Source: an uncultured Lachnospiraceae bacterium (GTDB lineage: Bacteria; Bacillota_A; Clostridia; Lachnospirales; Lachnospiraceae). From it: a DNA stretch of 7,125 nt. Under the pieces are notes generated by a model. It ran no database searches. It worked only from the letters and a program-made list of their open reading frames with translations, and had not been told where the DNA came from. The stretch's first letter is position 1. Each line of letters opens with the position of its first letter. The translations under genes and the position numbers were made by a program. The DNA lies in NCBI GenBank assembly GCA_946621895.1, contig CAMOOZ010000067.1, positions 1 through 7,125 of the forward strand. The letters run 5' to 3'. This document shows, piece after piece, positions 1 through 4,260 of the stretch.

Positions 1-593
1 TTCCAGAGGATGCTCGCGAAGCCCTCCGGGGAAAGAATGGAGTAAACCGCGTTTTCCAGCATGTAAACCTTATCTGCCGCGCCAAGCGCCAGCGCTCCGC
101 CGCTTCCGCCCTCTCCGGTGAAAAACGCGATGGTGGGGACCCTGATCCGCGCAAAGCACGCGAGGCATTCCGCGATCGCCCCGCTGATCCCGTTCATCTC
201 CGCCTCGAGTCCGGGATAAGCCCCGGGAGTATCGATAAAGGTGATCACCGGACGGGAGAATTTCTCTGCCTGCTCCATCAGCCGGATGACCTTCCGATAT
301 CCCTCGGGCGACCCCATGCCGAAATTGCAGCGGATGTTCTCCTCCGTGTTTCTCCCTTTTGCCGTGCCGATCACGGTGACGGGGATCCGGTGAAAAAACC
401 CGATCCCGCCCAAAATCGAGGGATCATCCCGATAAAGCCTGTCCCCATGAAGCTCCATGAAGCCCTCAAAAAGATGCCTGATGAAATCCCTGATCCCGGG
501 CCTGTCGGCCTGCCTTGCCGCCAGCACTCTCTCGTAGGCGCTTTTCTCGGGGGGAGCCGTTCTCCGGCCTTTCCCTTTTGTCTGCTGTTCCAT
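1..593 (-). CDS. accA: Acetyl-CoA carboxylase carboxyltransferase subunit alpha (AccA), 3' part cut off by window edge
   Basis: AccA pairs with AccD to move the carboxyl group from carboxybiotin on AccB to acetyl-CoA, giving malonyl-CoA in the cytosol. About 197 residues are visible and the frame is open through position 1, so the C-terminal third is missing. Readable landmarks are an ELHGDR segment near residue 48, VTVIGTAKGRNTEENI, NFGMGSPEGYRK, FIDTPGAYPGLEAE, GEGGSGGALALG and YSILSPEGFASILW, in the usual AccA order. The N-terminus lacks the roughly 60-residue helical extension of the E. coli protein, which I recall as normal for clostridial AccA. The ATG at 593 is preceded by AGGA in ACAGGAAAAAGAG, an acceptable ribosome binding site. 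It is the last visible gene of the acc operon, 169 bp after accD. One oddity is AEMNGISGAIA where AccA proteins usually have AEERGQxEAIA. Identity is certain; the 3' end is outside the window. Confidence 0.96.
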   Translation of the reverse strand, partial: MEQQTKGKGRRTAPPEKSAYERVLAARQADRPGIRDFIRHLFEGFMELHGDRLYRDDPSILGGIGFFHRIPVTVIGTAKGRNTEENIRCNFGMGSPEGYRKVIRLMEQAEKFSRPVITFIDTPGAYPGLEAEMNGISGAIAECLACFARIRVPTIAFFTGEGGSGGALALGAADKVYMLENAVYSILSPEGFASILW

Positions 594-621
594 CTCTTTT
601 TCCTGTCATTTATCGCACGGC

Positions 622-659
622 TTCGTTAACGAAAATGCTTTACCATTATCATTAATGAT
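622..659. promoter_or_regulatory. Two related perfect 12-bp palindromes upstream of accA (possible operator pair)
   Basis: TTCGTTAACGAA (622-633) and ATCATTAATGAT (648-659) are each perfect palindromes and share the pattern WTCRTTAAYGAW. Their centres are 26 bp apart. They lie about 30 to 65 bp upstream of the accA start. The positions that differ between the two do so symmetrically, so each keeps its dyad. This is what sites for a dimeric DNA-binding protein look like. No regulator is identified, and AT-rich short palindromes can arise by chance. Confidence 0.4.
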
Positions 660-665
660 CCGCGC

Positions 666-707
666 CGATCGCGTGCCGCGAAGCGGCGTATTTCCTTTGC
701 GCGATCG
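666..707 (-). repeat. Inverted repeat with nested hairpin in the accD-accA gap
   Basis: CGATCGCG (666-673) and CGCGATCG (700-707) are exact 8-bp inverted repeats. Between them sits a second hairpin, GCCGC (675-679) and GCGGC (683-687) around a 3-nt loop. Together they could fold into a GC-rich branched stem in the accD-accA message. No T-run follows on the minus strand, so it is not a standard terminator. A role in mRNA stability or in separating accD from accA output is a guess. Confidence 0.4.
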
Positions 708-724
708 TGTACAAAAGCTTATCG

Positions 725-759
725 CGCTAACGAAATCGCAGCAGGGAATTTCGTCAGCG
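725..759 (-). other. Stem-loop just after the accD stop codon
   Basis: The arms are 725-736 and 748-759. On the plus strand they match at 11 of 12 positions, with one A/C mismatch. In minus-strand RNA that pair is G-U, and a further U-G pair can form at 737/747, so the stem is continuous over 12 to 13 pairs with a loop of about 9 nt. It begins 3 nt after the accD stop. A TTTT run (713-716 on the minus strand) comes about 8 nt after the stem, too far and too short for a confident intrinsic terminator. Partial termination, attenuation or RNA processing are the options. Confidence 0.5.
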
Positions 760-762
760 GGT

Positions 763-1605
763 CTAATACCGGTGCAGTTTCAGCAGCCGGTAAAGCGTTT
801 TTCTTAACCTGCTGCGCTCCACGATCGCATCGATCATCCCGTGCTCCAGCTGAAATTCCGCCCGCTGGAAGCCCTCCGGCAGCTCCTTCCCGATGGTCTG
901 CCTGATCACCCTGGGACCGGCAAAGCCGATCAGCGCTCCCGGCTCCGCAAGGATGATATCGCCAAGACTTGCAAAGCTCGCGGACACCCCTCCCGTAGTC
1001 GGATTGGTGAGCACGGAAATGTAGAGGCCGCCGTTTCCCTTATAGCGCTCTACGGCCGCGGCGGTCTTCGCCATCTGCATCAGGGAAAAAAGGCCCTCCT
1101 GCATGCGGGCTCCGCCGCTGGCGCAAAAAAGGATCAGCGGCAGCTTCTTTTCCGCCGCGTATTCCGTCAGGCGGACGATCTTTTCTCCCACCGCGGAGCC
1201 CATGCTGCCCATAAAAAATGCGCCGTCCAGCACGCCGACCGCGATCTTCACCCTTTTGATCTCCCCGGTGCCGGCCAGAAAAGCCTCCTGGAGGCCCGTC
1301 CTTTCCCGGAATTCCGCAAGCTTTTTCTCGTACCCGGGAAACCTCAAAGGATTCCTTCCCCTTACGGTGGAAAAAAGCTCCCTGAAGCTTTCCTCATCCA
1401 GGATCAGGGAGAGCCGCTCTCCCGCCCTCATCGGAAGATATTCGTGACATTCCGGGCAGATAAAATGCTTCTCCCGCAGCACGCTCCTCTCCAGGAGCTT
1501 TCCGCAGCCGGGGCATTCTCTGCCGTTTTCCCTGCTGCCCTCCCTTAAGGAGATCAGCGCATTCCAGGTCTTTCTTTTTTTGCTCAGTGCTTCAAAAACA
1601 CCCAT
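763..1605 (-). CDS. accD: Acetyl-CoA carboxylase carboxyltransferase subunit beta (AccD)
   Basis: AccD is the zinc-ribbon half of the carboxyltransferase; with AccA it forms the site where carboxybiotin and acetyl-CoA meet. The 280-residue protein has an N-terminal four-cysteine zinc ribbon (C31, C34, C50, C53 in CPGC and CPEC), then the crotonase-like core. Core motifs are GSMGSAVGEKI (about 132-142), CASGGARMQEG (about 161-171), TNPTTGGVSASFASLGD and AEPGALIGFAGPRVI, ending with the ELPEGFQ/HGMID segment usual near the C-terminus. Length fits the family (about 280-305). The ATG at 1605 follows AAGGGG at 1610-1615 with 4-nt spacing, a usable but non-optimal binding site. The gene follows accC by 69 bp and precedes accA by 169 bp, both gaps holding inverted repeats. 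All recognised key motifs are intact. Confidence 0.97.
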   Translation of the reverse strand: MGVFEALSKKRKTWNALISLREGSRENGRECPGCGKLLERSVLREKHFICPECHEYLPMRAGERLSLILDEESFRELFSTVRGRNPLRFPGYEKKLAEFRERTGLQEAFLAGTGEIKRVKIAVGVLDGAFFMGSMGSAVGEKIVRLTEYAAEKKLPLILFCASGGARMQEGLFSLMQMAKTAAAVERYKGNGGLYISVLTNPTTGGVSASFASLGDIILAEPGALIGFAGPRVIRQTIGKELPEGFQRAEFQLEHGMIDAIVERSRLRKTLYRLLKLHRY

Positions 1606-1616
1606 TGTACCCCTTA

Positions 1617-1632
1617 TGCCGTTTTAACGGCA
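1617..1632 (-). promoter_or_regulatory. Dyad immediately upstream of the accD ribosome binding site
   Basis: TGCCGTT and AACGGCA are exact 7-bp arms around a 2-bp centre. The element ends one base before the AAGGGG binding site of accD. As RNA the outer six pairs could close a 4-nt loop, placing a small hairpin against the ribosome binding site. As DNA it could be a protein site; its CGTT/AACG arms resemble the palindrome at 622-633. Function is unknown. Confidence 0.35.
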
Positions 1633-1639
1633 AACGAAG

Positions 1640-1663
1640 GAAGATCCGCGCATATGGATCTTC
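1640..1663 (-). other. Hairpin between accC and accD
   Basis: Arms GAAGATCC and GGATCTTC are exact 8-bp inverted repeats around an 8-nt loop (GCGCATAT on the plus strand). On the minus strand the stem is followed by CTTCGTTTG, which is T-rich but interrupted. It lies 12 bp after the accC stop. It could be a weak terminator or processing hairpin that tunes accD and accA relative to accC; full termination would be odd inside an operon whose products act together. Confidence 0.4.
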
Positions 1664-1674
1664 TCCGGGAAAAA

Positions 1675-3024
1675 TCAGCTGCCAAGCTGATCCCTCGTGC
1701 GTTCCAGCTCCTCATGATGCTTTTCCCAAAAGGAGGTGTCGTATTTTCCGGTGATGAATGCCGGGTGAAAGGTCAGCAGATGCATAAAATCCGCATTGGT
1801 CTCCACCCCCTCGATGATCAGCTCCTCCAGCGCCCTTCTGAGCCTTCTGATCATCTCCACGCGGGTTTTGTCCGTCACGATGATCTTTGCCAGCAGCGGA
1901 TCATAAAAGGTGCCTATATGACAGCCGTTAAACAGATGGCTCTCCACTCTTACGCCAAAGCCCGCCGGAAAATGCAGAAAGCTGATCTCGCCCGGTGTGC
2001 GGGCAACGATCCGGCACTCCATCGCATGACCGGAAAAGGATATCTCCTCCTGGCTCTGGGAAAGCTTCAGCCCGGCCGCGATCCGCACCTGCTCCTTCAC
2101 CAGATCGATGCCCGTCAGCGCCTCGGTGACGGGATGCTCCACCTGGATCCGGGTGTTCATTTCGATAAAATAAAAATTTCCCTCCTTATCAACAACGAAC
2201 TCCACCGTGCCGGCATTCACATAGCCCGCGGCCTTCGCGGCGCGCACGGCCGCTTCCCCCATTTTTTTCCTCAGCTCTTCGGAAAGAAAAGGAGAAGGCG
2301 CCTCCTCCAGAAGCTTCTGGTGATTCTTCTGGATGGAGCAGTCTCTTTCCCCGAGGTAAACCGTATTGCCGTGCTTATCCGCGAGGATCTGCACCTCGAT
2401 ATGCCTGGGGTCAAGGACCAGCTTTTCGACATACATCCCGTCGTTGCCAAAGGCGCTCTTTGCCTCCGCCCTGGCCGCCGCAAAGGCGGACTTAAGTGTT
2501 TCGGCGTCATCTGCCCGCCGGATCCCCCTGCCGCCCCCTCCGGCCGTCGCCTTTAAGAGCACGGGATAACCGATCCTTTCGGCAGCCTCCGCGGCCTCCT
2601 CCGGACTGTTCACCAGGCCGTCGGAGCCCGGCACCACGGGAACATGATTCGCCTTCATCAGGCTTCTTGCGGACTGCTTATCCCCCATCGCCGCGATCAC
2701 CTCTGAGGGCGGGCCGATAAAAACGATCCCCTCCTTTTCGCAGCGGGCGGCAAATTCCGCGTTCTCGGAAAGAAAGCCATAGCCGGGATGGATTGCGTCG
2801 CATTTTAACGCCTTCGCCGTCGCCAAAAGGACATCGCCGTTTAAATAGCTTTCCTTTGCCCCGGCGGGACCGATGCATACGGATCTCGTGGAAAACATCG
2901 CAGAAAGGGAATCCCTGTCCGCTTCGGAACAGACAGCCACCGTTTCGATATCCATCTCCCTTAAGGTCCGAAGCACCCTTACGGCGATCTCCCCCCGGTT
3001 CGCGATCAGAACACGTTTGAACAT
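1675..3024 (-). CDS. accC: Biotin carboxylase subunit of acetyl-CoA carboxylase (AccC)
   Basis: AccC uses ATP and bicarbonate to carboxylate the biotin carried on AccB, the first half-reaction of malonyl-CoA synthesis. The 449 residues show the N-terminal domain (KRVLIANRGEIAVR, HPGYGFLSEN), the ATP-grasp domain (MGDK with K116, LLKATAGGGGRGIR with K158, RHIEVQ, ERDCSIQKNHQKLLEEAP) and the metal/bicarbonate site (E275, then FIEMNTRIQVEHPVTE with E288, N290, R292, Q294, E296). The ECRI motif keeps the Arg matching catalytic Arg338 of the E. coli enzyme. Directly after it, the loop usually written NAEDP...FxPSPGKI is only VARTPGEI, about 7 residues shorter and in frame. ATG at 3024 comes 3 nt after the accB stop; GAGGA inside the end of accB, about 11 nt upstream, is the likely binding site, so translation is probably coupled to accB. 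Length equals the E. coli protein because the C-terminal tail is slightly longer. Confidence 0.97.
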   Translation of the reverse strand: MFKRVLIANRGEIAVRVLRTLREMDIETVAVCSEADRDSLSAMFSTRSVCIGPAGAKESYLNGDVLLATAKALKCDAIHPGYGFLSENAEFAARCEKEGIVFIGPPSEVIAAMGDKQSARSLMKANHVPVVPGSDGLVNSPEEAAEAAERIGYPVLLKATAGGGGRGIRRADDAETLKSAFAAARAEAKSAFGNDGMYVEKLVLDPRHIEVQILADKHGNTVYLGERDCSIQKNHQKLLEEAPSPFLSEELRKKMGEAAVRAAKAAGYVNAGTVEFVVDKEGNFYFIEMNTRIQVEHPVTEALTGIDLVKEQVRIAAGLKLSQSQEEISFSGHAMECRIVARTPGEISFLHFPAGFGVRVESHLFNGCHIGTFYDPLLAKIIVTDKTRVEMIRRLRRALEELIIEGVETNADFMHLLTFHPAFITGKYDTSFWEKHHEELERTRDQLGS

Positions 3025-3027
3025 GCG

Positions 3028-3525
3028 TTATTCAATCCTCATCAGGGGCTGATGGAATTCCACAAACTCTCCGTCCTGAACCAGAAATTCCTTCAGCTCT
3101 CCTTCCCTGTCCGCTTTTACCTCGTTAAAGAGCTTCATCGCCTCCACCACGCCGACCACATCACCCTTGCGGACCAGCTGGCCGATCGAAGCATAAGCAT
3201 CCGCGTCGGGAGAAGGCGCACGGTAAAAGGTGCCGGCCAAAGGAGAAAGCAAAAGTCCCTCACCCGGCGATAAGGCATCGGGCCGCGCCGCCTCTTCGGC
3301 GGCATCCGATCGGACAGGCGCCTGTCCGTCTGATCTTGGCAAGGCCAGAACCGCTCCCGCTGCCGGTATGCTTTTCACCGCAGCCGAAGCGTTTTCCTCC
3401 CTGCAGGTGGAGGAAGGCTCCGCTTTTTTCAAGCGAAAGGAAAAGCCCTCCTTTTCCAGCGCAAGCTCCACCGCTGAAGAGCGCTCAAAGCGATCCCAGA
3501 CGGAAAAGATTTCCGAAAGCTCCAT
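3028..3525 (-). CDS. accB: Biotin carboxyl carrier protein of acetyl-CoA carboxylase (AccB)
   Basis: AccB carries the biotin that shuttles CO2 from AccC to the AccD-AccA transferase. The C-terminal 75 or so residues form the biotinyl domain: LLSPLAGTFYRAPSPDADAY, GDVVGVVEAMKLFNEV with the biotinylated Lys in EAMK (residue 131 from this start), and a closing DGEFVEFHQPLMRIE. An Ala/Pro/Ser-rich linker of about 45 residues joins it to an N-terminal segment (ELSEIFSVWDRFE...FSFRLKK) like that of other BCCPs. Two starts are possible. The ATG at 3552 overlaps the acpP stop as ATGA but has no visible binding site. The ATG at 3525 has AAAAGGGA about 8 nt upstream and matches where BCCP homology begins, so I prefer it (165 aa; 174 aa from 3552). 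The residue two after the biotin Lys is Phe where Met or Leu is more usual. Confidence 0.93.
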   Translation of the reverse strand: MELSEIFSVWDRFERSSAVELALEKEGFSFRLKKAEPSSTCREENASAAVKSIPAAGAVLALPRSDGQAPVRSDAAEEAARPDALSPGEGLLLSPLAGTFYRAPSPDADAYASIGQLVRKGDVVGVVEAMKLFNEVKADREGELKEFLVQDGEFVEFHQPLMRIE

Positions 3526-3548
3526 CGTCTTTTCCCTTTTCCCGGCAC

Positions 3549-3779
3549 TCATGCGAGCTTTGCGTCAATAAAGTCCACGATATCCTGCACCGTGACGAAT
3601 TTCTGCAGCTCCTCCTCCTCGATCTTGATGGAAAACTCCTCCTCCAGCGCCATGGCAAGCTCCATCGCATCCAGGGAGTCGATGCCCATATCATCCTTCA
3701 GACTCGCCTCGGGCCGAATGCTTTCCTCGCTGCAGCTGATCGTGTCCAGTATGATCTCCTTTACCTTATCAAAAGACAT
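3549..3779 (-). CDS. acpP: Acyl carrier protein (AcpP)
   Basis: ACP is the small acidic carrier that holds malonyl and growing acyl chains on a phosphopantetheine arm during fatty acid synthesis. The 76-residue product has the hallmark DSLDAMEL motif, with the modified Ser at residue 35, a helix-rich acidic body (ALEEEFSIKIEEEELQ) and the closing TVQDIVDFIDAKL helix. The ATG at 3779 is the start: an almost perfect AGGAGGT (3784-3790) lies 5 nt upstream. A GTG at 3785 is in frame but overlaps that binding site and is ruled out. It is the first gene after the strong promoter at 3856-3883, with a leader of about 70 nt. Its stop overlaps the upstream candidate start of accB. Placing acpP at the head of accBCDA puts carrier and malonyl-CoA synthesis under one promoter. 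Confidence 0.97.
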   Translation of the reverse strand: MSFDKVKEIILDTISCSEESIRPEASLKDDMGIDSLDAMELAMALEEEFSIKIEEEELQKFVTVQDIVDFIDAKLA

Positions 3780-3786
3780 ATTCACC

Positions 3787-3821
3787 TCCTGAATCGCAGG
3801 GAACTCTCTCAGGATATTCCC
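3787..3821 (-). promoter_or_regulatory. acpP leader with two interleaved stems, one covering the ribosome binding site
   Basis: TCCTGA (3787-3792), which is part of the acpP Shine-Dalgarno complement, can pair with TCAGGA (3809-3814). GGGAA (3799-3803) can pair with TTCCC (3817-3821). The two stems interlock, so they would form a pseudoknot or exclude each other. The first would hide the ribosome binding site. This is visible base complementarity only; no known riboswitch class is recognised. Confidence 0.3.
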
Positions 3822-3855
3822 TCAATACTTTTAACTAAATAAATTGCGGTACATG

Positions 3856-3883
3856 ATTATATCAGAAAAATCAGGACTGTCAA
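3856..3883 (-). promoter_or_regulatory. Sigma-A type promoter of the acpP-acc operon
   Basis: On the minus strand TTGACA (3878-3883) and TATAAT (3856-3861) are both perfect consensus hexamers, 16 bp apart. Start of transcription is expected near 3849, giving a leader of about 70 nt before acpP. A 5-bp dyad, TGATT (3854-3858) and AATCA (3869-3873), overlaps the -10 box and spacer and could be an operator. So strong a core promoter suggests that control is by repression or by leader RNA. Confidence 0.85.
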
Positions 3884-3931
3884 TACCAGATATGGAGAAA
3901 AGCCTGAGAATGCATACAAGATATGGAAAAA
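3883..3931. repeat. Two 18-bp direct repeats abutting the acpP -35 box
   Basis: ATACCAGATATGGAGAAA (3883-3900) and ATACAAGATATGGAAAAA (3914-3931) match at 16 of 18 positions, with a 31-bp period, close to three helical turns. The first touches the -35 hexamer (sharing base 3883); the second runs into the T-tract of the rubredoxin terminator. The spacing puts both copies on the same face of the helix next to the promoter, as for a regulator binding cooperatively. The protein that would bind is unknown. Confidence 0.6.
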
Positions 3932-3965
3932 CAGGGCCGGCGGGGTTTTCTCCCTGCCGGCCCTG
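3927..3965 (-). terminator. Intrinsic terminator after rubredoxin
   Basis: On the minus strand CAGGGCCGGC (3956-3965) pairs exactly with GCCGGCCCTG (3932-3941). The stem continues after one mismatch with three more G-C pairs and closes on a loop of about 6 nt. TTTTT (3927-3931) follows directly. This is a textbook Rho-independent terminator. It ends the thrS-rubredoxin unit and insulates it from the acpP promoter only about 45 bp further on. Confidence 0.92.
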
Positions 3966-4010
3966 AAGCTTTGCTTACTGCTTTGAAAACCGATCCTTTT
4001 TCACACAGCT
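3965..4010 (-). pseudogene. Relic of a second rubredoxin 3' end
   Basis: In frame this stretch reads SCVKKDRFSKQ followed by a stop at 3975-3977, against [12 protein letters not shown] and stop in the intact rubredoxin just upstream. One codon is missing and a TGA lies directly before it (4011-4013). The last Cys of the iron site could be recognised in this copy, but nothing of the N-terminal CxxC is seen. It is best read as a leftover of a partial tandem duplication of the rubredoxin gene; it could also be a non-coding repeat that happens to contain the gene end. Confidence 0.55.
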
Positions 4011-4073
4011 TCAAATGTCCGGAGCTTCTTCGCGTCCCGAAGCCTTGCTTACTGCTTTGAGAACTGATCCTTT
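3965..4073. repeat. 35-bp direct repeat, 74-bp period, over the rubredoxin 3' end
   Basis: Positions 3965-3999 and 4039-4073 match at 32 of 35 bases; all three differences are transitions. The copy at 4039-4073 includes the last codons and stop of rubredoxin and about 10 bp beyond; the other copy runs into the arm of the terminator. The intervening 39 bp (4000-4038) are mostly dissimilar, apart from a small CTTCG/CGAAG hairpin after the true stop. Confidence 0.8.
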
Positions 4074-4207
4074 CCTACGCCGCAAAGGGGGCAGACCCAA
4101 TCCGCCGGCAGATCCGCAAACGCGGTGCCGGGGGCAATGCCATTGTCCGGATCTCCTTTGGCCGGATCATACTCATAACCGCATACATCGCATACATACT
4201 TGTCCAT
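4049..4207 (-). CDS. Rubredoxin
   Basis: Rubredoxin is a small cytosolic one-electron carrier with a single iron held by four cysteines; in anaerobes it commonly feeds oxygen- or peroxide-detoxifying reductases. The 52-residue protein, [15 protein letters not shown] at its start, has both CxxC pairs in family form: C6-x2-C9 with following GYEYDP, and C39-PLC42-GVGKDQF near the end. It also has the usual PADWVCP turn. Length matches single-domain rubredoxins. The ATG at 4207 has AAAGGAG (4215-4221) 7 nt upstream. It follows thrS by 53 bp with no terminator between, so it is probably co-transcribed with thrS, perhaps with its own weak promoter. The terminator at 3927-3965 closes the unit. The pairing with thrS looks like chance adjacency, with no functional link evident. 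A degenerate copy of its 3' end lies just downstream. Confidence 0.96.
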   Translation of the reverse strand: MDKYVCDVCGYEYDPAKGDPDNGIAPGTAFADLPADWVCPLCGVGKDQFSKQ

Positions 4208-4230
4208 TTCTTTTCTCCTTTCCTGTTTGC

Positions 4231-4260
4231 ATTCTAAACTATGGTTTACATAACTATAAA
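4231..4260 (-). promoter_or_regulatory. Possible weak promoter for rubredoxin
   Basis: On the minus strand TTTATA (4255-4260) and TAGAAT (4231-4236) are 18 bp apart, matching the sigma-A hexamers at 4 and 5 of 6 positions. A start near 4224 would leave a leader of under 20 nt. The region is much more AT-rich than its surroundings, which makes chance matches likely. Confidence 0.25.

Noticed and set aside
390..629. 79-codon open frame on the plus strand ending in the accA upstream region, with a hydrophobic C-terminal stretch
   Set aside because: It is mostly antisense to the accA 5' end; the hydrophobic stretch is the complement of Lys/Glu/Arg-rich codons.
640..660. Fur-box-like sequence (AATGATAAT on the minus strand)
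   Set aside because: I count about 12 of 19 matches to the classical Fur box, in an AT-rich stretch already explained by the 648-659 palindrome, and an iron regulator before accA has no support from context.
841..1548. 235-codon open frame on the plus strand opposite accD
   Set aside because: It is antisense to a clear AccD; the translation is rich in Arg, His, Leu and Pro, typical of the complement of a GC-rich gene, and shows no domain.
1654..2556. 300-codon open frame on the plus strand opposite accC
   Set aside because: It lies almost wholly antisense to accC, has no recognisable motif, and its length follows from the GC-biased codon use of accC.
3783..3785. GTG as the start of acpP (two extra residues)
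   Set aside because: The codon overlaps the AGGAGGT ribosome binding site; the ATG at 3779 is ideally spaced from that site.
3822..3838. FapR-like operator in the acpP leader (minus strand TTAGTTAAAAGTATTGA)
   Set aside because: Only one half-site and the overall 17-bp length resemble the FapR consensus; the ACCT-type centre is missing and the second half matches at 4 of 6 bases in an AT-rich leader.
3336..3842. 168-codon open frame on the plus strand opposite accB and acpP
   Set aside because: It is antisense to two well-supported genes, and its composition is that of a shadow frame.
4235..4248. TAAAC/GTTTA hairpin between thrS and rubredoxin as a terminator
   Set aside because: Only five weak pairs with a 4-nt loop and no T-run after it; the real terminator is after rubredoxin.
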